A DNA stretch of 64,000 nucleotides from Patescibacteria group bacterium (GCA_018061755.1 JAGOTP010000003.1:1-64000); one strand, 5' to 3'. Positions 1-9,172 are shown, counted from the stretch's first letter. Numbers and translations are program-made. The notes: generated by a model from the sequence alone, not told the origin.

Positions 1-102
1 TGCGGATACAAGCGAACGTTCTCATTTGTCATGAGCATAGCAATCTTCCCATAGGATACGGGAGGAGCCAGTATCAGGCAAAGCTGTTACACTACGAGAC
101 AT

Positions 103-2253
103 GTGACGTTCTCCCGCCTGTCGTCCGCGTTGCCGCTTTTCATCGTCAGCGCCGTTGTCATTGCAAGTGGATTTTTACCAGCTTCAGCCGATCTCCTTCG
201 TTCGGCCCTGTTTGTATTCAGCCTGGTGTTTGCAGCGGGAATCTTGGGACCAGAACTAGCTCCTCGACTGCCTCGTATTCTGCGCGGGGTTGTGGGTGGC
301 TTCAGCTTGCTCGCAGCTCAATCGATCTTGCAGACGGGCTGGTATTACTTAGGTGGAACACTCGGACCGTTAAGTGACGGAATTGGATTGGGCATTAGCA
401 TCCTTATCACAACCCTCATTGTCCGATTAAGTGCACGCCCTCATCAGACTGACAGCGAAGCTGATGCTTCGCCTCCCATCACCATCGCCCAAGCTGGTTG
501 GACCAGCTTTGCCGTTCTGGCTTTCACAGCCGCAAGTTTGTTCATTATCGTGAGCGCCATTCAAGCCGCCACCACACGTAGTATCAATAGCCCTTGGCCG
601 CTCTTTCCAGCTGGGCTTTTCATTGCTTTTTCAACACTTTTCGCCTCAGCCTTTCTGGTCGCTATCAAAGGTCGACGATTCGTCACGACCAGTCTCGTCG
701 CCCTCACGCTCTGTACCGTAGCTGCCTTGACCAGCTTGGTTTATCCGCTCGGTTATGGCTTTGATGGATTTTTACATCGTGCCAGTGAAGAAGTTATTCT
801 TACGACCGGCACCCTCACACCAGCTCCCCCGTCCTATATCGGGCAATACACACTTGTCACTTGGTTTGCGCGCGTACTTCACATTCCACCCGGCCTAGGG
901 GACGTCTGGTTGGTTGCTCTCGTAACACTTCTTTTACCTATAGCGACTTGGCATTTGGCACAAAAAAAACGAGCTGCTTATGCAATCGTGAGTCTGCTTC
1001 TAGCCTTACCTCTCGCCATCATTTCCGCCACGACCCCACAAAACGTAGCCTACCTACTAGGGTTGTTCGCATTACTTTGGTTGGTTCCTCAAAAAGAGGA
1101 AGCGGACGAAGAAGCGAAATGTGCCAACGCCATTCATTGGTTCGTTCCTTGGCTCTGTCTTGGCTGGTCGCTCGCAACACATCCTCTCGCTGGCCTCCCT
1201 TTTGCCTTAGCAGGCATCGGATTGACCCTCAATCGACTTCATCGCCCCCTCATTCGCAGAATCGGCAAAACCATCACACTCATCGGTAGTGCGCTGGTTG
1301 TTCCCTTAGCCTTTTCTGTCCGTGCTTGGGCACAAAGTGGAGACTGGAGCTGGGGTTGGTTGAAGGCTATCCCCTCTTCTCTGGGTTGGTTCATGCAACG
1401 TCTCGTAGAACCAGCCACTCATCTGGCCTTGTGGCCGGACTGGGCCAATTGGCAAAGTTATCTGGCAACCTTCCTCCTGATGGGTGCTGCCTTGTTTGCG
1501 GCTATCAAAGAACGGGAACGACGCAGCGTTTGGACCCTGCTCATTGGCTTTAGTCTAGGAGCCGTCCTCAGTAGTTGGCTGTTACAAATCAGTGGCGATT
1601 TCTCTTTCTTAATTTCCTATGAACGCCAGGACTATGCCTCACGCCTCTTGATCGTGGCACAACTCTGCTTGGTGCCAGCCGCGATCGTTGGTCTTGGCTT
1701 GTGGTTCGAGGTGGCTGAACGCGCTCATCCACGCATGCGAGCGGCTTCGCTCCTGTTTGGCATCGCCTGGTTCTCAGCCAATGTCTATAACGCGTTGCCA
1801 CGTCATGACGCTGCCATGATCGGACATGGCTGGAACGTCGCAGAAAGCGATCTGGAAACCGTACGCTTCATCGACAAGCAAGCAGACGGAAAAACGTACA
1901 CCGTACTCGCGAATCAAACTGTCAGCGCGGCGGCCATTTCAAGCTTCGGCTTCAAACGCTATGTTGGCGATGTATTTTATTATCCTATCCCGACCGGTGG
2001 GCCACTCTACGAACAGTTCTTACAAATGATGAATCGACCAGCCAAAGATATTGCCCAAGAAGCGGGAGAACTGGGACAAAGCGACTTGGTTTACGTGGTC
2101 GTCAACAAATACTGGTGGCAAGCAGAACGGATCGTTGAACGGTTAAAAGTGCTCGCCGATCGCACCTGGAACGTAGAACAAGGCTCAGCTTATATTTTCT
2201 TGTTTGACTTGAAAGCCTCCAGCAGCACCTCCACAACACGATCTGGTGCATGA
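103..2253 (+). CDS. Polytopic membrane protein of the glycan region
   Basis: A 716-residue integral membrane protein with many hydrophobic segments across residues ~10-570, followed by a soluble C-terminal part of about 130-150 residues. The start is a GTG; no in-frame ATG lies nearby. Overall shape (many helices, then a mixed soluble tail) resembles GT-C-type glycosyltransferases or DUF2206/DUF6541-like membrane proteins, but I see no diagnostic catalytic motif, so the function is unassigned. It faces two glycosyltransferase genes, and its last 64 nt overlap the 3' end of the opposing one (2190-2253). A role in surface polysaccharide assembly is inferred from context only. Confidence 0.75.
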   Translation: MTFSRLSSALPLFIVSAVVIASGFLPASADLLRSALFVFSLVFAAGILGPELAPRLPRILRGVVGGFSLLAAQSILQTGWYYLGGTLGPLSDGIGLGISILITTLIVRLSARPHQTDSEADASPPITIAQAGWTSFAVLAFTAASLFIIVSAIQAATTRSINSPWPLFPAGLFIAFSTLFASAFLVAIKGRRFVTTSLVALTLCTVAALTSLVYPLGYGFDGFLHRASEEVILTTGTLTPAPPSYIGQYTLVTWFARVLHIPPGLGDVWLVALVTLLLPIATWHLAQKKRAAYAIVSLLLALPLAIISATTPQNVAYLLGLFALLWLVPQKEEADEEAKCANAIHWFVPWLCLGWSLATHPLAGLPFALAGIGLTLNRLHRPLIRRIGKTITLIGSALVVPLAFSVRAWAQSGDWSWGWLKAIPSSLGWFMQRLVEPATHLALWPDWANWQSYLATFLLMGAALFAAIKERERRSVWTLLIGFSLGAVLSSWLLQISGDFSFLISYERQDYASRLLIVAQLCLVPAAIVGLGLWFEVAERAHPRMRAASLLFGIAWFSANVYNALPRHDAAMIGHGWNVAESDLETVRFIDKQADGKTYTVLANQTVSAAAISSFGFKRYVGDVFYYPIPTGGPLYEQFLQMMNRPAKDIAQEAGELGQSDLVYVVVNKYWWQAERIVERLKVLADRTWNVEQGSAYIFLFDLKASSSTSTTRSGA

Positions 2254-3263
2254 AGCTGCCAAGCTGATGTCGCCCGCTCAGTCCATTCGGAACATGAGCG
2301 ATCAACTACACGGTCAATCGTTTCCAGCCAAGCAGCCGTCGTTTGCTTTTCTACGATCACTCCTGCATCGCCTATTGTTTCTGGAATCCCACCCAAAGAA
2401 CTTCCAATACTTGGCAAGCCGCAAGACATCGCCTCTAACACAACCGTTGGCTGATTCTCAACAATTTGGGATGGAACCAACAAAATATCTGACTCGGACA
2501 AAATTCGCAGAACCTCTTCCGATGGAGATTGACCATGCGTCCGAAGACTAGAACCAGTTGGCAACATCACATCTTGTAAAGATTCACTACCCGAGCCAAC
2601 TACTTGCCAAATAATTGATCGCTGTGACCGTTCGATGATCGCTCGTAACAGATTCGCACCTTTATCGGCACTGACCCTTCCAACGAATGTGAGTCTGAGC
2701 GGAGTATGCCAATCGGCCTGAGACGAACCTCTATAGTCTGGCGCTGGATTTGGAACAATCCTCGTCTCAATATCTTTAAACCACCCACGTCGCATGTGAG
2801 CTTGCAGCAGCCAATTGGTTGGACTCAAAACAACATCTGGGCTGCCAAACGAGATCGAGCGCAGACATGTTACGATCTTCTGAAGCGATGTAATCGGCAT
2901 CTCATCCGCCAACAAACCAAGTGGCTCAAACAATTGCACATCGTGCAACAGATGTACCCAGCGTATTCCTTTTTTTTGTACAGCGCTCGGTGTTCGAAAA
3001 CCTCCTCCCGTCAGATTATGGCTCAACACAACAGCCGGCTGCCAGGCAATGATCTCTGTAGCCAAGGGATGGATCCAGACCAAATCACGAAGATGAAAAA
3101 AGACTCTTTGCCACGCAGGTCGACTTGTCCAAGCAAGCGAGGTTACAAACACTCGCACCTCGTGTCCTCGAGCACGAAGAAGCCCGACTTGGAGCGCCGC
3201 AATCCGACCAGCTCCGCCGCGTGCTTCCGGCGGATAGGCGTTCGTTAAGATCGCGATCCGCAT
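2190..3263 (-). CDS. Glycosyltransferase family 4
   Basis: A 357-residue GT4/GT-B enzyme expected to move a sugar from a nucleotide-sugar to a growing glycan at the cytoplasmic membrane face. The N-terminus reads MRIAILTNAYPPEARGGAGR, the usual first strand and Gly-rich loop. Near residues 200-225 is the family-type FVGRVSADKG strand, and near 285-310 is the donor-binding part with EAMSCGLPSIGSSLGGIPE. It overlaps the upstream GT4 gene (3245-4393) by 19 nt, so the two are probably translationally coupled. The 3' end overlaps the convergent membrane protein gene. The sugar specificity cannot be read from sequence. Confidence 0.9.
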   Translation of the reverse strand: MRIAILTNAYPPEARGGAGRIAALQVGLLRARGHEVRVFVTSLAWTSRPAWQRVFFHLRDLVWIHPLATEIIAWQPAVVLSHNLTGGGFRTPSAVQKKGIRWVHLLHDVQLFEPLGLLADEMPITSLQKIVTCLRSISFGSPDVVLSPTNWLLQAHMRRGWFKDIETRIVPNPAPDYRGSSQADWHTPLRLTFVGRVSADKGANLLRAIIERSQRSIIWQVVGSGSESLQDVMLPTGSSLRTHGQSPSEEVLRILSESDILLVPSQIVENQPTVVLEAMSCGLPSIGSSLGGIPETIGDAGVIVEKQTTAAWLETIDRVVDRSCSEWTERATSAWQLHAPDRVVEVLLEAFKSNKKI

Positions 3264-4393
3264 ACCTGTTGATACGTTTCAATCAATTGATCGAGATGTT
3301 GTTCTTGATCATAGCGACTGCCTACAAAGGCGACCGCGCGTGAACGTTGTTCAGCAACTTCTTCTTTTGAACGCTGGAGACAGACCTTCATCCGTTCAGA
3401 AAGTGCAGCGACGTCCCCAGACGGAACAAGCCAGCCTGTTTTTCCAGGATCCAACACAGAGCGAACCCCTGGCAGATCAGAAGCGATGACAGGCGTACCA
3501 CAGGCCTGCGCTTCCACCGCCACCAAACCAAATGCTTCTGAACGCGAAGTCGATGGAAATAACAAAATATCTGCTGAGCGATATATGAGCGGCAGTTCCT
3601 GAACCTGACAACGAGGAAGGAATCGAACTTGATCTCCCACCCCCAACTCCTCGGCTAATGCTTCAAAGCTTGGCTTCAAATCTCCATCGCCACGGATGGC
3701 GAGGAACGCGTTTGCATCATTCAGAGCCGCCAAGGCACGGATCGCGACGGGTACTCCTTTAAACAAATGAGCTCGATCCAATCCCCCAACCATCAAAAAA
3801 ATGGTCTTGTCTTGCGGCAAAGAAAACTTCTCTCGCTCGGCTGGACCAGGGCGAAATAAAGCCAGATCGATCCCGAACGGCAGCTCACTCAAACGAGGGT
3901 CTTTCCGGCTAACCAGTCTCCCAATCGATGACACAGCCGCATAATCCCAAGACGAGACAAAAATATGCCTCGCCTGACGCATAAGCCAAGGCTGGATCAA
4001 CCAGCGATGCACATGAGCAATCGGCTCACGCCAGCCACCCATGACCCCATCCATATGAAAGGTAATCACGATCGGTAGAGAGCGTGGGAGCGCGAGGAGC
4101 CATTCGGCTGTGCCGTAGAAAGGATAATGGAGGTGTACTACATCCCAACCTTCTTTGAGGACTTTGCTTAACGCTAATCCAGCAGCATTCCCGAGCCTCC
4201 AAACAGATTTGAGCGGTCTGACCGCTTCGGGACGCCTTGTCTCTTTCTCCATTCTCCCGAGCTCAGGCGCAACCAGTAGAGCCTCATGACCACGCGCGCG
4301 CAGACCCTCCACTTCACGCAACGCAGCCATCCCAATTCCTCCCACCTCAGGTGGGGCCAAGCAAGCTACATGCAAGACACGTATTTTAGCCAT
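3245..4393 (-). CDS. Glycosyltransferase family 4
   Basis: A 382-residue GT-B fold transferase. It starts MAKIRVLHVACLAPPEVGG with the N-terminal Gly-rich acceptor loop. The C-terminal donor-nucleotide half carries FLMVGGLDRAHLFKGV (around residue 200) and the EX7E-like region EAFGLVAVEAQACGTPVI (around 300), followed by GKTGWLVPSGD. It is the middle gene of a minus-strand run: DUF2304 gene upstream (8-nt overlap) and a second GT4 downstream (19-nt overlap). The overlaps suggest one operon for a surface glycan. Acceptor and donor are unknown. Confidence 0.9.
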   Translation of the reverse strand: MAKIRVLHVACLAPPEVGGIGMAALREVEGLRARGHEALLVAPELGRMEKETRRPEAVRPLKSVWRLGNAAGLALSKVLKEGWDVVHLHYPFYGTAEWLLALPRSLPIVITFHMDGVMGGWREPIAHVHRWLIQPWLMRQARHIFVSSWDYAAVSSIGRLVSRKDPRLSELPFGIDLALFRPGPAEREKFSLPQDKTIFLMVGGLDRAHLFKGVPVAIRALAALNDANAFLAIRGDGDLKPSFEALAEELGVGDQVRFLPRCQVQELPLIYRSADILLFPSTSRSEAFGLVAVEAQACGTPVIASDLPGVRSVLDPGKTGWLVPSGDVAALSERMKVCLQRSKEEVAEQRSRAVAFVGSRYDQEQHLDQLIETYQQVCGSRS

Positions 4394-4745
4394 GAGACCG
4401 ATCTTGTGACGGCACTTCTGCTTTTGGTAATTGTCTCAGTGCATCGTGACGGACAAATTCCGTGATAGATTTCTCAATACGATCATGCACAACGTGTAAA
4501 TGAAAAACCAACAAGAACAGGACAAAGACAGACACGTAGACGACCAAGTCAGCTCCACGACCGATCCCGACTTGGTTCGCAAATAAGGACGTGATCCCTG
4601 GTAACAAGACGATAACGGCAGCGCCCACCCACAGGATCGTCCAACCGACTGCCTCAAGCGGGCGGATGGCTTGCTTGGACGCTCGATACCAGGTCAGAGC
4701 TGTCGTGGCGGCTAAGGCAAGCAGGAGAAGGTATTGGATGCGCAT
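4386..4745 (-). CDS. DUF2304 small membrane protein
   Basis: A 119-residue protein with three hydrophobic segments (about residues 3-20, 32-52 and 66-88) and a charged C-terminal tail beginning HDRIEKSITEF. This matches DUF2304, a family commonly encoded beside GT2 and GT4 glycosyltransferases and thought to act with them at the membrane; its biochemical role is not established. The 3' end overlaps the next GT4 gene by 8 nt, so they are likely cotranscribed. The start ATG is the first codon after the short gap to the 4772-5335 gene. Confidence 0.8.
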   Translation of the reverse strand: MRIQYLLLLALAATTALTWYRASKQAIRPLEAVGWTILWVGAAVIVLLPGITSLFANQVGIGRGADLVVYVSVFVLFLLVFHLHVVHDRIEKSITEFVRHDALRQLPKAEVPSQDRSHG

Positions 4746-4771
4746 ACAAAGACAGATTGCGAGCGATTTCG

Positions 4772-5335
4772 CTAGTGAAGCGTTGGTTTAGCAACGAGCT
4801 GCTCGCGACGCTCTAACTCAGCCTGCAATTGCTTCGCCAGAGCCAGCTGCTCAGGACTCAGCGGCAGACGGTAGCCAAACGGTCCAGAAATGATCTTTTG
4901 ATCTGATATCAATTCAAGCAGACCACGTGTAAAACGTAAGGCTTCATTTCGTTCTTGCGTCGTAGAATTCGTCTGCGTCTCGCCCAAAGCGACTTCCAAT
5001 AGGTCGCCCAACATTTTTGAAAAACGTGGCTCTGCCTGTTTATTCAACATCCATTGCATGCTGAGATTCTCTCGTTCAGCGTTCAATGTTTGGTGGAGAG
5101 AAGCTTTTTCTGTCAGTAAGTCCGCTGACTCAGCCAATCGTTCCAACTCCTCATAACGCTCGACCTGCTCATGCGGCATCCGATCGTTCACAAAACAAGC
5201 CGCCAAACAGCCTTGAGCAAAGAATTTAATCTCATCCATCTTTGCTAACTCAGCGGGAGTCAATGATGGCTCATCTGACGATCTGTCCGGACTAGTCAGC
5301 GGAATAACATCCGCTTGCAGGTATTCCATAGTCAT
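4772..5335 (-). CDS. Hypothetical protein, helical
   Basis: A 187-residue soluble protein without a signal peptide or membrane segment. It is rich in Glu, Leu, Gln and Ala and mostly helical in character, with a likely coiled-coil stretch around residues 60-105 and a C-terminal segment ending in QLQAELERREQLVAKPTLH. I do not recognise a family. It lies between DUF2304 and a GT2 glycosyltransferase in the same orientation with short gaps, so it is probably part of the glycan operon. ATG codons at codons 1 and 3 are both possible starts. Confidence 0.65.
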   Translation of the reverse strand: MTMEYLQADVIPLTSPDRSSDEPSLTPAELAKMDEIKFFAQGCLAACFVNDRMPHEQVERYEELERLAESADLLTEKASLHQTLNAERENLSMQWMLNKQAEPRFSKMLGDLLEVALGETQTNSTTQERNEALRFTRGLLELISDQKIISGPFGYRLPLSPEQLALAKQLQAELERREQLVAKPTLH

Positions 5336-5341
5336 AAAATA

Positions 5342-6019
5342 TTATTTACGGAATGAACCAACCAAGAGCTGCCAGACAACGCGTAAGGCACCGCCTCGCC
5401 ACTGTCCCTTCGCAAGCGTCTCTTTGGAGTATCGGACTTGAACCGGAACTTCTTGCCAACGCAAATGGTGCGTGACGTAGCGTAGAATCTCTGAACAATG
5501 CGCCATCCGATCCTGTTGGAAATCGAGCTTGCGGCCAGCTTCGGCATGAAAAGCACGTAGACCAGTTTGAGGATCCGTTACTTGTGATGGAATTCCCAAG
5601 GCAAAAATATTGAACAGGCGAATGCCGATCATAAGGATACGACGCTTCAAGGGCATGCCGACGGTCTTGATACCCATAAAACGAGAACCAAAAACGACGT
5701 CTACCTCGCCCTCCTTAATTGGCTTCAAGAGCAACGGAATGAAGGACGGGTCATGCTGGCCATCGGCATCAATATGAACAATGTAGTCCGCACCTAACGC
5801 CAGAGCGGCCAATGTTCCCGTTTTGAGTGCTGCCCCCTGTCCACGGTTGATCGCGTGACGGAGAACCAGAGCGCCCCCCTTCTCCGCCTCCTTGCCTGTT
5901 TCATCCTCAGAACCATCGTCCACCACGATCACCCGTTCAACATACGGCAAACAAGCCTCGACCGAGGCCCGGACGCGAGGCGCTTCACGAAAGGCTGCAA
6001 TAACCGCAAAAACGCGCAT
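5342..6019 (-). CDS. Glycosyltransferase family 2 (DPM1/polyprenyl-phosphate type)
   Basis: A 225-residue GT-A enzyme. It opens MRVFAVIAAFREAPRVRASV and shows the expected VVDDGSEDET nucleotide-binding motif and DADGQHDPSF, the DxD-like metal site, followed by VDVVFGSRFM. No C-terminal membrane helices are present, so it resembles the short dolichyl/polyprenyl-phosphate mannose synthase branch. Together with the DUF2304 gene nearby this is a frequent pairing. A GTG three codons upstream could also initiate, but the ATG at 6019 is preceded by GGGAGA and is preferred. Likely transfers a hexose to a lipid carrier (inference). Confidence 0.88.
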   Translation of the reverse strand: MRVFAVIAAFREAPRVRASVEACLPYVERVIVVDDGSEDETGKEAEKGGALVLRHAINRGQGAALKTGTLAALALGADYIVHIDADGQHDPSFIPLLLKPIKEGEVDVVFGSRFMGIKTVGMPLKRRILMIGIRLFNIFALGIPSQVTDPQTGLRAFHAEAGRKLDFQQDRMAHCSEILRYVTHHLRWQEVPVQVRYSKETLAKGQWRGGALRVVWQLLVGSFRK

Positions 6020-6051
6020 ATCTCCCACAGTAGCCGGTTAAGGCCAGATGT

Positions 6052-7074
6052 TCAAGCAACGACTTCGCCTTTATTAGCAGGTCGCAAACGATGTTCGTGC
6101 CACTGCCGCGCCACCTCATTCACGTCTTCAATCCCTACGATCGGGGTATCACCCGGACATTCAGCGCTGACTTGAGCGGAGGCCTGATGCAAGATGCCGA
6201 GCGCGCTGGCGTGAGAACGGTCAGCTGTTTCCAGGGCAACTTTGGCACAGGCTTCGTCGACGATGTCAAAGGCTTTGTCCGGCAAAAAACGATCATGGAT
6301 GAATTTCATCGAGGCATCAACGGCTGCTTCGACGGATTGTTTAGGAATACAGACATTGTGAAACTTCTCATACGATGGCTTCGCGCCTTGTACGATCGCA
6401 ACCGCTGTATCACGTGATGGCTCTTCGACCAAGACTGGCTGAAAACGACGATCGATCGCGCCATCCGGTTTCAAATATTGTTCGTATTCGCGCCAAGTTG
6501 TCGCCCCAACCACCTGCAAATCGCCACGTGACAAGGCTGGCTTCAAAATATCCGCCAAATCGAGGGAGCCTTCACTCCCACGCGCCTGCTCGATCATGTG
6601 CAACTCATCGATGAAAAGGATAACTTCGCGTTCGCGTTGCTCAAGTGACTGCAAAAGACCGCGCAAACGGCTCTCAAGCTCACCGCGATACTTGGTACCA
6701 GCCATCAAATCCCCCAAATTCAAAGCCAGAATTTTTTTTCCTTTGAATTTTTCTGGGACATCTCCGGCCACGATTCGCTGAGCCAAACCTTCCATCACCG
6801 CCGTTTTTCCAACCCCTGGCTCACCGATTAATAATGGATTATTTTTTGATTTACGAGCAATAACATGGATGACACGCTCGATCGCATCGTCCATACCAAC
6901 AACATGCGGCAATTTGCCTCGCTTGGCCAAGTCGGTTAAATCGGTGGTAAATGAGCCACTTTTCTCTTCTGGCTTCTTGTTACGCTGAGACAAGAACAAA
7001 TAACCACCAAACAAGATCACCAAAAAAATCACGATCAACACAGCAGGTGAAGGAGGGACGACGGGGACGGCCAT
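6052..7074 (-). CDS. Membrane-tethered ClpB/ClpA-like single AAA+ ATPase
   Basis: A 340-residue protein with one N-terminal transmembrane helix (about residues 10-28) and a linker, then a single AAA+ module like nucleotide-binding domain 1 of ClpB/ClpA. Visible motifs are Walker A GEPGVGKT (84-91), the pore-loop-like GTKYRGELE (126-134), Walker B VILFIDE (151-157), GATTWREYE (sensor 1 area) and DRRFQPV (arginine finger). The Clp N-domain, middle domain and second AAA+ ring are absent, so this is far shorter than ClpB (about 860 residues). It follows a 66-residue membrane protein by 14 nt. Substrate and partner are unknown; a membrane-located unfoldase is inferred. Confidence 0.88.
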   Translation of the reverse strand: MAVPVVPPSPAVLIVIFLVILFGGYLFLSQRNKKPEEKSGSFTTDLTDLAKRGKLPHVVGMDDAIERVIHVIARKSKNNPLLIGEPGVGKTAVMEGLAQRIVAGDVPEKFKGKKILALNLGDLMAGTKYRGELESRLRGLLQSLEQREREVILFIDELHMIEQARGSEGSLDLADILKPALSRGDLQVVGATTWREYEQYLKPDGAIDRRFQPVLVEEPSRDTAVAIVQGAKPSYEKFHNVCIPKQSVEAAVDASMKFIHDRFLPDKAFDIVDEACAKVALETADRSHASALGILHQASAQVSAECPGDTPIVGIEDVNEVARQWHEHRLRPANKGEVVA

Positions 7075-7088
7075 AAGATAAAAAATAA

Positions 7089-7289
7089 TTAGGGTTTTTC
7101 TTCTTCAACGATTGAAATCCTCGCCCCACCGCGCGCAGTTAGCTCTTGTTTCTCCCGATGATCGGCCTGAATCGAGGAAGAAGCCAAAAAAAGCATGCCA
7201 GCCACCCCCAACGAACCAAAGAGAGAACAAACCACAACTGTTCTTACGGAAACAGCTGATGCGGTGGCCCCGTGAGTCATTGTTGCCAT
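7089..7289 (-). CDS. Small single-pass membrane protein
   Basis: A 66-residue protein with one hydrophobic segment (about residues 16-42) and a short polar tail ending in EEEKP. It sits 14 nt upstream of the membrane-tethered AAA+ gene in the same orientation, so the two probably share a transcript and may form a complex. No family is recognised. The reading frame is modest in length; support comes from its position and its sensible topology rather than from homology. Confidence 0.55.
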   Translation of the reverse strand: MATMTHGATASAVSVRTVVVCSLFGSLGVAGMLFLASSSIQADHREKQELTARGGARISIVEEEKP

Positions 7290-7381
7290 AGTGCAAAAGG
7301 ATCAAGCTTAGAGGATCGTAACATAAGAGCGACCCCTACAGCTATATTGGAGAAACGTTTTACAGGAAGTACGTGGATCAA

Positions 7382-7420
7382 TTGACTTTTCGCATAAACC
7401 TTCATAAAATGAAGGTTTAT
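7382..7420 (+). promoter_or_regulatory. Promoter with overlapping 12-bp-arm palindrome
   Basis: TTGACT (7382-7387), a 17-nt spacer and TAAAAT (7405-7410) form a near-consensus sigma70 promoter. The predicted transcription start (7417-7418) coincides with the ATG at 7419, so the mRNA would be leaderless. A perfect inverted repeat, ATAAACCTTCAT and ATGAAGGTTTAT separated by AAA (7394-7420), covers the -10 box and start site and looks like an operator for a dimeric repressor. Confidence 0.7.
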
Positions 7421-8132
7421 GCTCGTAAACAGCCGAATCTGCCTGACCGGAATGAGTGGTACCGGCAAAGGCACCATCATCGACCGGCTCGCCGCCTACG
7501 CAGGCCACATGGCCGGGCTTAACGCGCCAATACCCAAGGTATCGATGAGAACCCAGCTCTGCCGACCGGTCCCAGAGCTCATCGCCATGGGAATTCCGGC
7601 GGAAGACGCGCCTGGAGTTCGCGCTCAAGTCGAGGCAGGCATCCTTCTCAAACAGCACATCGTTGTACCGGCCATGTGCGCTGCACTTGATCAGCCAGAA
7701 TTTCGCGACAACTGGATCATTGACGGTTCACCGCGAAGCGCCTGGTCCATCGACATCCTCGAGAACCGCGTAAACAATCCGACGACCGTGATCATCTTCA
7801 CCGCAGACAAAGATGAGATCCGACGACGAGCGCGAGAGCGTTTTGTGGACGATACAGGCGAGAGTTTCTCAGTGGCCATACACAAAATCGATCCTGAAAA
7901 TCCTCGTCACCCTGTCACAAACCTACCGCTCAAGCGTCGTCCAGATGACGATGCAGAACGTTTGGAATTCCGTTTCGCAGAATATGAACGCACGATCGCA
8001 CAAACAATCGACACCTACCGCAAGATCAAGCGCCCAGGACTCAGGTTCATTGATATAGACACAACATCGCTCACACCAGACGAAGTTTTCGAGACGCTGA
8101 TCTCAAAGCTCTACGGACAGACGCTCCTCTAG
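7419..8132 (+). CDS. Adenylate-kinase-like nucleoside monophosphate kinase
   Basis: A 237-residue P-loop kinase. The N-terminus has GMSGTGKGT (residues 10-18), the adenylate kinase P-loop; DGSPRS replaces the usual DGFPR; a LID-like region begins RRRARERFVDDTGE, and RRPDDDAERLEFRFAEYE matches the R-x-DD...R segment that closes on nucleotides. It lacks the four-Cys zinc site of some LID domains. Overall it should transfer phosphate between ATP and an NMP, but it diverges enough that the acceptor is uncertain. It is a lone plus-strand gene between two minus-strand operons and has its own promoter-palindrome. It ends 3 nt before the convergent epimerase gene. Confidence 0.8.
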   Translation: MLVNSRICLTGMSGTGKGTIIDRLAAYAGHMAGLNAPIPKVSMRTQLCRPVPELIAMGIPAEDAPGVRAQVEAGILLKQHIVVPAMCAALDQPEFRDNWIIDGSPRSAWSIDILENRVNNPTTVIIFTADKDEIRRRARERFVDDTGESFSVAIHKIDPENPRHPVTNLPLKRRPDDDAERLEFRFAEYERTIAQTIDTYRKIKRPGLRFIDIDTTSLTPDEVFETLISKLYGQTLL

Positions 8133-8135
8133 GCA

Positions 8136-9158
8136 TTATGTTTTTCGGAAGCTGAGGAGTGATTTATGCGACATCGTATATTCAATCGTACGTTTCAACC
8201 CATCATCAAGCGTGACAAGCGGAATCCAACCCAAGGCATCTTTCGACTTAGTCATATCCGGCAAACCTAACTGCGACATGAACAAAAGCGGTGGTTTGAA
8301 GGTAATTTTTGAGACAGATCCCGTCATTTCGCTGATACGTTGAGCAACATCCAAGAGCGGAATATCTACGTCGCTGCCCAAGTTGACGACTTGTACTTCA
8401 GGTGGTGCTTGCATGAGCTTACGCATACCATCCACCACATCACCGACATAGAGCAACGAGGTACGAAAGGTTTCGTCGCCGTAGAGCTCCAAGTCCTTGC
8501 CATCGAGCGCGTCCGTAATGAAGTCAGGGATCATTTGGCCATCATAGAGCGGCATGCGCGGGCCATAAGTGCGGAAAATACGCGCGATACGCACGTCGAT
8601 GCCATGAACATTGCGATAGGTCACACAACAAGCTTCTGCGAAGCGCTTACCTTCGTCGTAACAGGCACGTGGCGACAACAGATCAGATGTACCGAATTCT
8701 GTTTCCTTGAAAACATGTCCGTCTTCTGGACGTGGCCCATAGACAACCGAACTAGAAGCGAACAAAACCTTTGAGCGATAGCGCACAGCCACATCCAAGG
8801 CATTCTTCATGCCAAGTGAGTTCGCATAGAGCGTTTGCATGCGATACTGATCAAACTTCTTAGGACTGGTTGGACAGGCTAAGTGATAGATCTCTTGAAT
8901 CCCCTGGAATTTGACCTTGAAACGCGTCAGTTCTGGAAATTGCTCGGGATCAAACGGAGTATTGATATCGTGACGGATGAACTCAAAGTCCGGATGTTTC
9001 AAGAGATGCGTAATATTTTCAACGTCACTCGTCGTGAAGTTATCCAAACAAATGACGCGCGCATCCTGAAGCAAACGCTCACACAAATGTGAACCGATAA
9101 AACCGGCACCGCCGGTAATCAAGACATTCTTCTTTTCAAAGACAGGGGCTTCGGGCAT
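8136..9158 (-). CDS. NAD-dependent epimerase/dehydratase (UDP-glucuronate decarboxylase-like)
   Basis: A 340-residue extended SDR enzyme. It has the NAD-binding GGAGFIGSHLCE near the start, an ASSSVVYGP strand, and the catalytic YDEGK (Tyr-x3-Lys) near residue 165. The pattern HLACPTSP plus the downstream RIFRTYGPRM is typical of UDP-xylose synthase/UDP-glucuronate decarboxylase. It likely makes a nucleotide sugar for the surrounding glycan genes. The ATG at 9158 is chosen over an upstream TTG that would overlap the preceding paralogue. The next gene upstream is a close paralogue, suggesting tandem duplication. Confidence 0.88.
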   Translation of the reverse strand: MPEAPVFEKKNVLITGGAGFIGSHLCERLLQDARVICLDNFTTSDVENITHLLKHPDFEFIRHDINTPFDPEQFPELTRFKVKFQGIQEIYHLACPTSPKKFDQYRMQTLYANSLGMKNALDVAVRYRSKVLFASSSVVYGPRPEDGHVFKETEFGTSDLLSPRACYDEGKRFAEACCVTYRNVHGIDVRIARIFRTYGPRMPLYDGQMIPDFITDALDGKDLELYGDETFRTSLLYVGDVVDGMRKLMQAPPEVQVVNLGSDVDIPLLDVAQRISEMTGSVSKITFKPPLLFMSQLGLPDMTKSKDALGWIPLVTLDDGLKRTIEYTMSHKSLLSFRKT

Positions 9159-9172
9159 ACAAAGAGAAAAGA

